A stretch of 64,000 nt of DNA, taken from contig CAWVDN010000003.1 in assembly GCA_963928055.1 (NCBI GenBank), positions 1-64,000 on the forward strand, given 5' to 3'. A model generated the notes under the pieces. The model had not been told where the DNA came from. It made no database searches and was given only the letters and a program-made list of their open reading frames with translations. Numbering within the stretch: position 1 is the stretch's first letter; each line of letters starts with the position of its first letter. The position numbers were made by a program, and so were the translations under genes. The stretch is from Scatomonas sp963928055 (GTDB lineage: Bacteria > Bacillota > Clostridia > Lachnospirales > Lachnospiraceae). Below, piece by piece: positions 41,751-50,793 of this stretch.

Positions 41751-42407
41751 TATTATATTGCGGATCCGCATTTCTGCCACAGCAGACTGAACCAGCACAT
41801 GGACTGCCGCGGCTTTGCCAGCGGCGAAGCCATGAATGAATATATGATCCGCCGGTGGAATTCCCGGGTACGTCCCGTGGATGAGGTGGTGATCCTGGGG
41901 GATTTCTGCATTTCCACCAAAGCGGAGGAAGTCCATGCCATTCTGGAGCAGTTAAATGGAAAGAAGTGTCTGATCACAGGAAACCATGACCGGTATCTGG
42001 AACGCCGGGGATTTAACGCCGGCCTGTTTCAGTGGGTGGAGCCTTATAAAGAACTGAACGACCATAAGCGCAAGATCATCCTCTCCCATTATCCGATCCT
42101 GTGCTATAACGGCCAGTACCGTCTGGATGAAACGGGGCAGCCGAAAACGTACATGCTTTACGGCCACGTCCACAATACCTATGACGAGTATCTGGTCCAC
42201 CTGTTTCAGGAACAGGTCCGGCAGCAGCAGAGATATATCAACGGATTCCAGGAGAAGGTAGACATTCCCTGCCAGATGATCAACTGCTTCTGTATGTTTT
42301 CGGATTACGTACCCCTGACTCTGGAGGAATGGATCCGGGAGGATGAGGAACGGCGGAAGAAGATCCGGAGGGAAGACTACGAGGAAGGGTCGGGCTTTCC
42401 CAGGTGA
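41751..42407 (+). CDS. Calcineurin-like metallophosphoesterase, start codon unresolved
   Basis: The coding frame starts before the first ATG: YYIADPHFCHSRLNQH is read from 41751 and contains the metal motif DPH, needed for activity. Later motifs are VVILGDFCI, LITGNHDRY, IILSHYPIL and YGHVHNTYDE. ATG 41799 would delete motif I. No ATG, GTG or TTG lies in frame between 41709 and 41799; an ATT (41757) or ATA (41709, overlapping the isomerase stop) are the only near-cognates. Either initiation is non-canonical and coupled to the isomerase, or a small deletion or sequencing error removed the start. Confidence 0.75.
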   Translation, partial: YYIADPHFCHSRLNQHMDCRGFASGEAMNEYMIRRWNSRVRPVDEVVILGDFCISTKAEEVHAILEQLNGKKCLITGNHDRYLERRGFNAGLFQWVEPYKELNDHKRKIILSHYPILCYNGQYRLDETGQPKTYMLYGHVHNTYDEYLVHLFQEQVRQQQRYINGFQEKVDIPCQMINCFCMFSDYVPLTLEEWIREDEERRKKIRREDYEEGSGFPR

Positions 42408-42429
42408 CAAAAATGCAAGACAAATGTAA

Positions 42430-42460
42430 GGGGCATCCCGTTGCGGGGGGTGCTCCTTTT
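42430..42460 (+). terminator. Terminator after the metallophosphoesterase
   Basis: GGGGCATCCCG pairs with CGGGGGGTGCTCC (one bulge) around a short loop and is followed by four T residues. Confidence 0.7.
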
Positions 42461-42626
42461 GCGTATACTGGAGCCACAGCGGATTTCTAAGAAAAAATTA
42501 AAGGGTTTCGCAGGGACAGCATAAGATTTGCCTGATACACTGCTGTCTATAGAGGAACAAGGAAGATGCCTCAGGGATCCGGAGAAAAGGGAACAGGAAG
42601 GGGCTTATGAAAACGGGAGGCAAGGG

Positions 42627-42788
42627 ATGAAAGAAAGGGAAAGAAGGTTTTGGGAAAAAATGCGGGAGACAGGAAAATTTGTCCTGTTTCTGCTGGTCAT
42701 GGCGCCGGTGATGCTGCTTCTGCTGATGGGCGGTCTCGCCGCCCGGGGGATCGGCGCGGTGGTGGAATGGAAAAGCCAGAGAGTCTGA
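42627..42788 (+). CDS. Small single-pass membrane protein, unknown
   Basis: A 53-residue protein with a basic N-terminus (MKERERRFWEKMRETGK) and one hydrophobic helix (FVLFLLVMAPVMLLLLMGGL). ATG 42627 has GGGAGG six bases upstream; the longer in-frame extension to 42528 has no ribosome-binding site. Function unknown. It converges on the YolD gene. Confidence 0.5.
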   Translation: MKERERRFWEKMRETGKFVLFLLVMAPVMLLLLMGGLAARGIGAVVEWKSQRV

Positions 42789-42803
42789 AGGGGAGAGCCC
42801 TTC

Positions 42804-42840
42804 GAAAAAGAGGATGCTCACTTTATGCCGGCATCCTCTT
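42804..42840 (-). terminator. Terminator of the polymerase-YolD operon
   Basis: On the minus strand AAGAGGATGC and GCATCCTCTT form a 10-bp stem followed by T residues. The YolD stop codon lies within the structure. Confidence 0.7.
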
Positions 42841-43234
42841 CGATTTCCGTGAGAGAGCCCAGAGGGATCTGCAGGCCGTCCTCCAGGATTAGAAGGCCGG
42901 CGCAGGGGTCGATCCGTTTCAGGACGCCGGAAACGGTGGGGTAGGAGCCTCCGGATTTTCGCGCATCGGGGCAGAACCAGGTGACCTGCACCCCGGGGTG
43001 CTCCCGGGCGCGTTCCGCCAGCGCGTTCAGTTTCCGCCGAAGGGCCTCCTGCGCTTCCTCGCTGAGGAGTTTCCGCGGGGAGGTGAGCCGTTCCTGCTCC
43101 CGCAGAGTCCGCTCATAGCCGGTAAGCGCCGCGAAAGGGGCGAACTGGGCGGCCCGGCTGCTTCTGGGCATAGGGGTGCGGCAGGCGGATACGTGGTGGG
43201 GAAGAAGCAGGATGTTTTCATAGGGGTCCTTCAT
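42818..43234 (-). CDS. YolD-like protein of the SOS operon
   Basis: A 138-residue protein with the YolD signature PMPRSSRAAQFAPFAALTGY near residue 21, and a C-terminal beta-rich part (GGSYPTVSGVLKRIDPCAGL, then QIPLGSLTEIEE). YolD-like proteins accompany UvrX-type Y-family polymerases in Firmicutes. It overlaps the polymerase end by four bases and shares its LexA-controlled promoter. Its role is unknown but presumably linked to translesion synthesis. Confidence 0.85.
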   Translation of the reverse strand: MKDPYENILLLPHHVSACRTPMPRSSRAAQFAPFAALTGYERTLREQERLTSPRKLLSEEAQEALRRKLNALAERAREHPGVQVTWFCPDARKSGGSYPTVSGVLKRIDPCAGLLILEDGLQIPLGSLTEIEEDAGIK

Positions 43235-44754
43235 GCTCTGTGTCCTCCGATCTGCTGATTGCGGTCCCGGGCGGTGGCGCCTTCCTGCAGGCTCATGCCC
43301 CGGACTACCGCGTTTCTGCCGTATTTTTCCCGGATCGCCAGCAGAGCGTTCTGCAGAGAGCGTTCCCGCTTCTGCCGGGCGTTTTCCCGGGACTGCCGCA
43401 GACTTTGCGCCTCGTAGTCCGTAAAGAGATCCAGCTGCTCATAAGTCCGGAGGGACTCCGCCTCTTTTTCCGTCAGCACCCGGCCGGCGGTGAGGGTGAG
43501 ACGCCGGACCAGCAGGGAAGGATCCGCGATCCGGTCGAAGAGGCTGGAAGCCAGATCCAGCAGCAGGGAAGGGGAAGAAGTATACCGGTCCAGAGTTTCC
43601 GTGCCATGGGCGTGTTTCGGAACGGAGCGTCCGTAATGGTCGGTGGCGACGGGGCCACGGTAGGCCTTCCGGCGGCGTTCGTCCCTGAGATTTTCCGTGT
43701 CGTAGCCCACGGTCAGGACCAGCTGGTCCGTCAGCATTCCCCGGGAGATCAGATCCAGGGCCAGAGCGTCCGCCATTTCCCGCAGGACCAGCCGGGCCTG
43801 GGCGAAGGGGTAAGGGCGGTGCAGCACCTGGCCGGAGCCGATGCTGGAGGACTGAGGGCGGTATGACTTGATATCCGCCATGGTGCAGGGTTCCCAGCCC
43901 CAGGCGTGGTCGATGAGCAGTTCCGCGTTGACCCCGAAAAGCCGGTAGAGCAGATCCTCATTGAGGTAGTCCCTGGGGCCGCCCAGGGAGCAGAGGGCGA
44001 TGTCCCCCATGGTGTGGAGACCGTACCGGGCCAGTTTTCGGGCATAGCCGCTGCCCACCCGCCAGAAATCGGTGATGGGCCGGTGGTTCCACAGCTTCCG
44101 GCGGTAGGAGAGCTCATTGAGCTGGGCGATCCGCACGCCCCATTCGTCCGGGAGCACATGCTTGGCTTCGATGTCCAGAGCTACCTTGCAGAGGTAAAGG
44201 TTGGTGCCGATGCCGGCGGTGGCTGTGATGCCTACGGTATCCTGCACGTCCAGGAGGATGGTCCGGGCCAGCTGCCGGGGACTCATGCCCCGGGAATCCA
44301 GATAGGGGGTGACGTCCATAAATACTTCGTCGATGGAATAGACGTGGATATCCTCCGGGGCGGCGTATTTCAGATAGACGCCGTAGACCCGGGCGCTGTA
44401 CTCCATGTACAGAGCCATGCGGGGAGGAGCTGCGATGTAATCCAGCTCCAGGGAGGGATCGGAGCGGAGTTCCGGGTCATGGAAGGAGGTTCCGCGAAAT
44501 CGATGCCCCGGCGCCTGCAGCCGCCGGGCGGCGTTGATCTCCCGGACCTTCTGCGCAACCTGAAAGAGCCGTGCCCGCCCCGGGATCCCGTAAGCCTTCA
44601 GAGAGGGGGATACCGCCAGGCAGATGGTTTTTTCCGTGCGGCTTTTGTCCGCCACCACCAGATGGGTGGTCATGGGATCCAGTTGCCGTTCCCGGCATTC
44701 CACGGAGGCGTAAAAGGATTTCAGGTCGATGGCCAGATAGATCCGTTCTGACAT
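43231..44754 (-). CDS. Y-family translesion DNA polymerase (UvrX/DinB-like)
   Basis: A 507-residue Y-family polymerase. The first catalytic aspartate is in YLAIDLKSFYASVECRERQL, the second acidic pair in VYSIDEVFMDVTPYL near residue 137, and the helix-hairpin-helix thumb is near LARYGLHTMGDIAL. The C-terminus carries a QLDLF-type sliding-clamp motif (EQLDLFTDYE near residue 450). It copies damaged DNA with low fidelity. AAAGGAGG precedes the ATG. A perfect LexA box stands about 70 bases upstream. Confidence 0.9.
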   Translation of the reverse strand: MSERIYLAIDLKSFYASVECRERQLDPMTTHLVVADKSRTEKTICLAVSPSLKAYGIPGRARLFQVAQKVREINAARRLQAPGHRFRGTSFHDPELRSDPSLELDYIAAPPRMALYMEYSARVYGVYLKYAAPEDIHVYSIDEVFMDVTPYLDSRGMSPRQLARTILLDVQDTVGITATAGIGTNLYLCKVALDIEAKHVLPDEWGVRIAQLNELSYRRKLWNHRPITDFWRVGSGYARKLARYGLHTMGDIALCSLGGPRDYLNEDLLYRLFGVNAELLIDHAWGWEPCTMADIKSYRPQSSSIGSGQVLHRPYPFAQARLVLREMADALALDLISRGMLTDQLVLTVGYDTENLRDERRRKAYRGPVATDHYGRSVPKHAHGTETLDRYTSSPSLLLDLASSLFDRIADPSLLVRRLTLTAGRVLTEKEAESLRTYEQLDLFTDYEAQSLRQSRENARQKRERSLQNALLAIREKYGRNAVVRGMSLQEGATARDRNQQIGGHRA

Positions 44755-45076
44755 GATGATGTAGCGCCTCCTTTCTACTCATGGATCGTATCGTTGGATG
44801 GGAATCTGTATGTTTATTATACGAACATATGTTCGATAAAACAAGAGGGAATTATAACCAAAAAAACAGGGAATATTTCTCTGAGAAGGGAGAAGAAGCT
44901 TAAGAAGATTTTTAGATTTCCTTTGGAAAGTTTTCAGAGACCGGACAAATTCCTGTCACAGATTTCTTCTATACTGGAACCATATTCGGAACCGGGGAAA
45001 CAGAAACTATTTTTCTTTCCCGGAAAGCGGTTCCGGTTCAGGGCCGGCTGCCCCGCGTCCCGGCGGAGGTGTCAGG
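44755..45076. other. Divergent intergenic region with the SOS promoter
   Basis: About 320 bases between the polymerase gene and the DUF3089 operon. It holds the LexA box (44822-44835). An ORF over 44794-45114 crosses the LexA box, has atypical composition and no ribosome-binding site, and is not accepted as a gene. Confidence 0.5.
44822..44835 (-). promoter_or_regulatory. LexA (SOS) box of the polymerase operon
   Basis: CGAACATATGTTCG is a perfect palindrome and matches the Firmicutes LexA consensus CGAAC-N4-GTTCG. It lies in the polymerase promoter region. Confidence 0.9.
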
Positions 45077-45241
45077 ATGCGAATAGAATATATTTTATCG
45101 AAGAGAGAAGCTGATGAGTCAGAGGCGTTTTACAGGAAATGCGTTCGGTTTCTCTCTTTTCTATTGGAAAAATACCCGGGATTGCAAAAACATGGTTTTA
45201 GATGGTATGATGGAACCGCAGAAGGAGGCAGTATACCATGA
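45077..45241 (+). CDS. Possible 54-residue leader ORF before the DUF3089 gene
   Basis: The frame begins MRIEYILSKREADESEAFYR after GGAGGTGTCAGG and ends with a TGA overlapping the ATG of the DUF3089 gene (ATGA). Good ribosome-binding site and overlap argue for a coupled small gene. The likely operon promoter at 45182-45211 inside it argues against. I do not recognise the sequence. Confidence 0.35.
   Translation: MRIEYILSKREADESEAFYRKCVRFLSFLLEKYPGLQKHGFRWYDGTAEGGSIP
45182..45211 (+). promoter_or_regulatory. Likely promoter of the DUF3089-STAS-NRPS-SpoIIE operon
   Basis: TTGCAA (45182-45187), an 18-base spacer and TATGAT (45206-45211), ending 27 bases before the DUF3089 start. Confidence 0.5.
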
Positions 45242-46212
45242 AAAAAACAGCGGGAATGATTTCCACTTTGCTAATTTTCAGTCTGGCCCTTGGCGGCTGC
45301 GGAAACAAGAGCAGTCAGGCCGACTATTCCGAGGAAACCCTGTGGGTCTACAACGGAACAGACGCTTCCAAGGAGGCGGATCTGTTCCTCATCGGTCCCA
45401 CTACCTATGGAGGCGATGAGGAGAGCATCAATATGCCCCTGGACGACCGGGAGGAAAAGGAGAGCTTTCTGGGAGCCCTGAACATGGAACGGGGCATCTA
45501 CGAGGATACCCTGGATCTGTACGCGCCCTATTACCGGCAGGGCTCCCTGTCGGCCATTGAGGCAGGGCGGATGGAGGAATCCTATGAGATCGCTTATGAG
45601 GATGTGGCCGCGGCGTTTGCATATTATCTGGAGAACAAGAAGGGGGAGGATCCCTTTGTGCTGGCGGGATTTTCCCAGGGGGCCTATATGTGCCTGCAGC
45701 TGATGAAGGACTATCCGGAGGCCCTGGAGGATATGATCGCCTGCTACTGCATCGGCTGGGCTCTGACGGAGGAGGAAGTGGAGGAGTACCCCCAGCTGGT
45801 GCCGGCTTCCGGGGAGACGGACACGGGAGTCATCGTCTGCTTCAGCTCCGAGGCGGAAACGCTGACGGATTCCTTCTTTATTCCAGAGGGCAGCTGGTCC
45901 TACAGCATCAATCCCCTGAACTGGAAGACGGACAGCACGCCGGCGGACAAGTCCCTGAACCTGGGGGCCTGCTTTACGGATTACCAGGGAAAGATCACAG
46001 AAGAGATCCCGGAGCTTACCGGAGCCTATATCGATGAGGAGCGGGGGGCCCTGAAGGTGACGGATGTGTCGGAGGAGGAGTACCCGGCGGCCTTGAGCTT
46101 CCTGCAGGAGGGAGAATACCACATTTACGACTACCAGTTTTTCTATCGCAATCTTCAGGAAAATGTGGCAAAGCGGACAGCGGCCTGGCTTGAAAACCAG
46201 CCGGCGGTATGA
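45238..46212 (+). CDS. DUF3089 lipoprotein, alpha/beta hydrolase fold
   Basis: A 324-residue lipoprotein: signal peptide with lipobox LALGGC (lipid-modified Cys near residue 21). The DUF3089 body includes FLIGPTTYGG, YAPYYRQGSL and the nucleophile elbow VLAGFSQGAYMCLQL, with Ser near residue 144. DUF3089 proteins are predicted extracellular esterase-like hydrolases of unknown substrate. It is the first long gene of the operon and ends 38 bases before the STAS gene. It could process or release the product of the downstream NRPS at the cell surface. Confidence 0.8.
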   Translation: MKKTAGMISTLLIFSLALGGCGNKSSQADYSEETLWVYNGTDASKEADLFLIGPTTYGGDEESINMPLDDREEKESFLGALNMERGIYEDTLDLYAPYYRQGSLSAIEAGRMEESYEIAYEDVAAAFAYYLENKKGEDPFVLAGFSQGAYMCLQLMKDYPEALEDMIACYCIGWALTEEEVEEYPQLVPASGETDTGVIVCFSSEAETLTDSFFIPEGSWSYSINPLNWKTDSTPADKSLNLGACFTDYQGKITEEIPELTGAYIDEERGALKVTDVSEEEYPAALSFLQEGEYHIYDYQFFYRNLQENVAKRTAAWLENQPAV

Positions 46213-46250
46213 TAGACTTTAATCGAAAGAACAGCGGGAGGTAAAATACC

Positions 46251-46547
46251 ATGAACATACGCAGAAGTACAGGGGGGAGCAGTCTGACCCTGACTCTGGA
46301 AGGCAGGCTGGACACCACCACGGCGCCCCAGCTGGACGCGGAACTGAAAAAGTCTTTGCCGGGGATCACGGAACTGATCCTGGATTTCGGAGCGCTGGAA
46401 TACATCTCTTCTGCGGGACTCAGAGTCCTGCTCTCCACCCAGAAGGTAATGAACCGGCAGGGGACCATGGTGATCCGCAATGTCAACGAGACCGTGATGG
46501 AAGTTTTTGAGGTTACAGGATTTGTGGATATCCTTACCATTGCGTAA
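46251..46547 (+). CDS. STAS-domain anti-sigma-factor-antagonist-like protein
   Basis: A 98-residue stand-alone STAS protein (SLTLTLEGRLDTTTAPQLDA, then ELILDFGALEYISSAGLRVL). By alignment with SpoIIAA, Ser54 in SSAGL is the likely phosphorylation site. In SpoIIAA/RsbV systems a HATPase kinase phosphorylates the STAS protein and a PP2C phosphatase reverses it. Both activities are predicted for the protein encoded at 50794-52626 in the same operon, making this its probable substrate. No sigma factor is encoded nearby. Confidence 0.88.
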   Translation: MNIRRSTGGSSLTLTLEGRLDTTTAPQLDAELKKSLPGITELILDFGALEYISSAGLRVLLSTQKVMNRQGTMVIRNVNETVMEVFEVTGFVDILTIA

Positions 46548-46569
46548 GGGCGCAAACAGAGGATAAGAA

Positions 46570-49500
46570 ATGAGCAGCAGGATTTATGAACTGAACCGCT
46601 CCCGGGAAAGCATGATGCAGAACGAGGCCGCTTTTCCGGGGGAGGCTGTCAACACCATAGCCTTGCGGATGTATTTCCCCCGGTGCGGGGCGGAGGATGT
46701 GCGCCGCGCGGTGGATCAGGTGACGGAGCATACCGGAGTCTTCAGGCTCCGGCTGGAAAAGAACGAGGCAGGCGCGTGGGTTCTGACAGATGCAGGAACA
46801 GGCGCCGCTTTTTGCGTGTCCGAGGCCGGGAGGACCCGGCAGGAGGCGGAAGCATTCTGCCGCCGCCTGGAGAGGGAGCCCTTCCGGGGGTTCCCGGATT
46901 GCTCTCTCTTCGAAGCACGGGTGATCCCTGTGGAGGAAGGGGGGACCATGCTGTCCTTCCGCTTCCACCATGTGCTACTGGACGGCTTCAGCATGTGCCA
47001 GACTGCCCAGCGGATCCTGGACGCCCTGGGAGGAGAGCGCCTGGAGGATCTGCCGCTTCGGGAGCCCTGTCCGGAGAAAGCGGTGGAGGAGGAGAAGGAG
47101 CGGGCCTTCTGGCTGGAATATTTTCGGGACGCGCAGTTTGAAAGCGGCATCCTGCCGGGAACCCCGACGGGATACCGGCGGAACTGCTATGTTTACGAAC
47201 TGCCGGAAAAGCTGGGCAGACAGATCGATGCTTTCGCGGAGCGCCGGGGGATCACCTCCGCTTCCGTTTTTTCCGGAGCCCTGGCGCTGTATCTGGCCGG
47301 GGCCCAGCAGTGCCGGGACGGGGTGTTCCTGATGCCCCGGCTGAACCGGGACCGTCCGGAGGACCGGCAGGAGGCGGGATGCTTTACCCTGGTGGTTCCC
47401 GTGCGGGTGCCGGTGGAGGGGGAGGAGCGTTTTTCGGATCTCTGCCGGAAAGCCCTGGAGCAGGGCCGGCAGGCTTCCGCCCACAGGCAGTACGGCATCA
47501 GCCGGATCCTGGGGGATCTGCAGAAGGAAGGAATGGCCGGCAGCTCCCTCGGGGAGTATACCCTGAATATCTATCAGCCGGAACTTCACAGCTCCCTGCC
47601 CTATGAGATCTGTCTCAGCATGGACGGGGCCATGCACAACCATCTGACGCTGAATATCACAAAGCTGAAGGGAACCTATGCCGTCTGCTACGACGGCCGG
47701 GAGGGCATTTACGGACCGGTGCAGACGGAGCGGTTCCATCAGGCCTTTCAGAAGATCCTGGAGAGAGGGACCGGGGAAGATCCCCTGGCCCGGGAACTGC
47801 CGCTGACAGGCGAAGGGGAGGCAGAAGCCCTGAGGAACATCCGGGGCCGGGAGATTTTTCTGGATCCGGAGGATACCATTCCTTCTCTGTTCCGAAAGGC
47901 CGTGGAGGAGTACGGAGACCGTCCGGCTCTTTATGCCGGGGAGGACCGCCTTACCTACCGGGAGCTGGACCGGCTTTCCAGCCGGGTGGCCAACGCCCTT
48001 CTGAGCCGGGGGGTGCGGCAGGGCCAGCGGGTCCTTTACATGATGAACCGGGACATCCGCCTGCTCCCGGTGATGCTGGGCATCTCCAAGGCGGGGGCCG
48101 CCTTTATTCCGGTGGATCCCCAGTATCCCAGAGAGCGCATTGATTATATTTATGAAAACAGCCAGGCCGTGTGTCTGATCTCCTCCGCCAACGTAGAGGG
48201 GGCGGAGCGCTTTCCGTATGTGGAAGCGGAAGAACTGCTGGCCTGGGAGGATGACCGGGATCCCCGGCTCACCATTCCTCAGGAGCAGCTGGCCTACTGT
48301 ATCTACACTTCCGGCACCACCGGCCGGCCCAAGGGGGTCATGCTGTCCCACCGGGGCATCGTGAACATCACCAGGCCGGAGAATAATCCTTTTAACCGGG
48401 ATATCTGCCGGAACTGCCGGGGGATCGTGGCCATCGGCTCCGTATGCTTTGACATTTCTCTCTTTGAGATTTTTGTGCCGTTGTTGAACGGGCGCTTTGT
48501 GGAATTCGCCCCGGAGCGGGCCATGGCGGATCCGGAAGCTCTGGCGGAGCTGATCCGGGCCCATGGAGCGGACATCCTTCACTGTACGCCCTCCAGGCTG
48601 GCAGCCTATCTCCACAACCGGAATTTTGCCCGGGCAGTCCGGGGCGTGCGTGCGGTGCTGGCGGCGGGAGAGATCCTGCCGGGCGCCCTGGTGGATGAGC
48701 TGAAACACATGGGGATCCGTATCTACAACGGCTACGGCCCTACGGAGACCACCATCGGCGCCACCATCACCGAGGCCGGGGACAATGAGACCATCGGGCT
48801 GCCCATTGCCAACACCGGGGTGATGATCCTGGGAAAGAAGGGGGAACTGCTTCCCTGGGGAGCCGCCGGGGAGATCTGCGTCTGGGGCGCCGGGGTGGGC
48901 ATCGGCTACCACGGCCTGCCGGAACAGACCGCGGAAAAGTTTACCCTGCTGCAGGGCCGCCGGATGTACCGCACCGGCGATCTGGGCCAGTTCGCGGAGG
49001 ACGGCAGGATCCTGTACCGGGGCAGGAATGACAGCCAGGTAAAGCTCCGGGGCCTGCGGCTGGAACTGTCGGAGATCGAGAACCGGATCAGCAGTCAGCC
49101 GGCGGTGGGGGCTGTCCACGTGCTGGTGCGGAATCTGGCGGGATCCCAGCACCTGGCGGCTTTTTATACCGTAAGAGAAGGCCTGGCCGTGACGGCGGAG
49201 CAGCTGAAAGCGGCGCTGAAAGAAAGCCTTCCCCTCTATATGGTGCCGGATATCTGGAAGGAGCTGCCGGAAATGCCCCAGACCCCCGGCGGAAAGACGG
49301 ATCTTCGGGCTTTGGAACAGGAACCGGTGGAGTATGTGCGGAAATACCGGGCTCCCGCCGGAAGACTGGAGGAGGCCATTGCGGAAGCTTTCGAGAAGGT
49401 GCTGGAGGTCTCCCCGGTGGGAGCGGAGGATTCCTTCTTTGAGCTGGGAGGAGACAGCCTCCACATTTCCGAGGTGATCTGCGAGATCGAGGAGAGGATT

Positions 49501-50775
49501 CCGGGAGTCAGCGTAGACTTTTCCGATGTGTTCCAGCATCCCACCCCGGAACTGCTGGCTCAGCATCTGAAAGCTCCCGGGGAGCAGCAGGAGGAAGAAG
49601 CTTCCCTGGGACAGCTGGATTACCGGGGCATTGGAAGCCTGCTGGCGGAAAATAAGCCGGGCACCGGAAGCCGGAAAAACCTGGGCAATATTCTGCTGAC
49701 AGGCGTTACGGGATTTCTGGGGATCCATATCCTGACGGAGCTTCTCCGGAAACCGGACACCTGGAACAGGATCTGGTGCCTGGTGCGGCCCAATCAGCGG
49801 CTTTCGGCGGAAAAACGGCTGCGGAGCACCCTGTTTTACTACAGCGAGGACGATTACAGCGGCCTGTTCGGCAAACGGCTGCTGGTGGCGGACGGGGATA
49901 TTACCGAGGAAGCCTCCTTCGCCGGGGAACTGGGGGAGAAGATCGATCTGGTCATCAATTCCGCCGCCAATGTGGCCCACTTTGCCGCCGACGACCGGCT
50001 GGAGCGCACCAACACCGGGGGCGTAAAAAACCTGCTGAATTTCTGTGAAAAACAGGGGGCGGCCCTGGTCCAGATCTCCACCGTCAGCGTAGGCGGCATC
50101 TATCCCCGGGACGGGGAGCCGCTGACTTTGACCGAGCGGGATCTGTACGTGGGACAGGAGATCCGCAATCAGTATATCCTCTCCAAATACATGGCGGAGT
50201 ACGAAGCCCTGCGGGCCGCCGCGGACCGGGGAGTACCGGTGAAGATCATGCGGGTGGGGAACCTGCAGGGACGGATCTCCGACGGGGAATTTCAGATGAA
50301 CAACCGCACCAACGCCTTTACCAGACAGCTGTCTTCCTATGTGAAGATCGGAGCGGTTCCCCTTTCCCTGTACCGGAGCAGCGTGAACTTCTCCCCGGTG
50401 GATGAGACGGCCAGGATCATTGTAAAGCTGGCGGCCCTGAAGACCGGGACCGCGGTCTATCACGTCTGTCCGCCGGAGGAGGTGCCCTACCGGCAGATCT
50501 TCCGGGTCCTGGAAAAATTCGGGCATCCCGTGGAGGCGGAGAGCGACAGCCGCTTCGAGGAGCGCCTGGCGGAACTGGGACAGACCCGGGAGGGCCGGAC
50601 CCTTACGGAAGGGATCCTTCTGGAGCGGCCCAATATGGAATACCGGGATACGGCGGTCTCGGAGGAACTGACGGCGGCGGTGCTGGCGGCCCTGGGAGAA
50701 AAATGGCAGCCGGTGACGGAGGCCTATCTGGAGAAGTATATCGCGGCTCTGGACGACCTGTTAATGTTTGAATAG
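46570..50775 (+). CDS. Single-module NRPS with terminal reductase (C-A-T-R)
   Basis: The 1401-residue protein has four domains. C: HHVLLDG at residues 133-139, intact active site. A: YTSGTTGRPKG near 580, NGYGPTETT near 719, YRTGDLG, GRNDSQVKLRG, and the final lysine in TPGGKTDL. T: ELGGDSLHISE with the phosphopantetheine serine near 961. R: NAD(P)H site LLTGVTGFLGIHIL near 1041 and the YILSK catalytic pair near 1201. It should load one amino acid, join it to an acyl or peptidyl donor and release an aldehyde or alcohol. Hand alignment of the substrate code reads D-I-F-H-L-A-G-I-G-K, which I cannot assign. No upstream loading module or phosphopantetheinyl transferase is visible. Confidence 0.9.
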   Translation: MSSRIYELNRSRESMMQNEAAFPGEAVNTIALRMYFPRCGAEDVRRAVDQVTEHTGVFRLRLEKNEAGAWVLTDAGTGAAFCVSEAGRTRQEAEAFCRRLEREPFRGFPDCSLFEARVIPVEEGGTMLSFRFHHVLLDGFSMCQTAQRILDALGGERLEDLPLREPCPEKAVEEEKERAFWLEYFRDAQFESGILPGTPTGYRRNCYVYELPEKLGRQIDAFAERRGITSASVFSGALALYLAGAQQCRDGVFLMPRLNRDRPEDRQEAGCFTLVVPVRVPVEGEERFSDLCRKALEQGRQASAHRQYGISRILGDLQKEGMAGSSLGEYTLNIYQPELHSSLPYEICLSMDGAMHNHLTLNITKLKGTYAVCYDGREGIYGPVQTERFHQAFQKILERGTGEDPLARELPLTGEGEAEALRNIRGREIFLDPEDTIPSLFRKAVEEYGDRPALYAGEDRLTYRELDRLSSRVANALLSRGVRQGQRVLYMMNRDIRLLPVMLGISKAGAAFIPVDPQYPRERIDYIYENSQAVCLISSANVEGAERFPYVEAEELLAWEDDRDPRLTIPQEQLAYCIYTSGTTGRPKGVMLSHRGIVNITRPENNPFNRDICRNCRGIVAIGSVCFDISLFEIFVPLLNGRFVEFAPERAMADPEALAELIRAHGADILHCTPSRLAAYLHNRNFARAVRGVRAVLAAGEILPGALVDELKHMGIRIYNGYGPTETTIGATITEAGDNETIGLPIANTGVMILGKKGELLPWGAAGEICVWGAGVGIGYHGLPEQTAEKFTLLQGRRMYRTGDLGQFAEDGRILYRGRNDSQVKLRGLRLELSEIENRISSQPAVGAVHVLVRNLAGSQHLAAFYTVREGLAVTAEQLKAALKESLPLYMVPDIWKELPEMPQTPGGKTDLRALEQEPVEYVRKYRAPAGRLEEAIAEAFEKVLEVSPVGAEDSFFELGGDSLHISEVICEIEERIPGVSVDFSDVFQHPTPELLAQHLKAPGEQQEEEASLGQLDYRGIGSLLAENKPGTGSRKNLGNILLTGVTGFLGIHILTELLRKPDTWNRIWCLVRPNQRLSAEKRLRSTLFYYSEDDYSGLFGKRLLVADGDITEEASFAGELGEKIDLVINSAANVAHFAADDRLERTNTGGVKNLLNFCEKQGAALVQISTVSVGGIYPRDGEPLTLTERDLYVGQEIRNQYILSKYMAEYEALRAAADRGVPVKIMRVGNLQGRISDGEFQMNNRTNAFTRQLSSYVKIGAVPLSLYRSSVNFSPVDETARIIVKLAALKTGTAVYHVCPPEEVPYRQIFRVLEKFGHPVEAESDSRFEERLAELGQTREGRTLTEGILLERPNMEYRDTAVSEELTAAVLAALGEKWQPVTEAYLEKYIAALDDLLMFE

Positions 50776-50793
50776 CAGAAGGAGACAAGAAAG

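Noticed and set aside
44794..45114. 106-codon ORF over the LexA box
   Set aside because: It crosses the SOS operator, lacks a ribosome-binding site and resembles no family.
46975..50526. Minus-strand ORF of 1183 codons opposite the NRPS
   Set aside because: It is a shadow of a GC-rich gene: no ribosome-binding site, no recognisable domain, while the plus strand has every NRPS motif.
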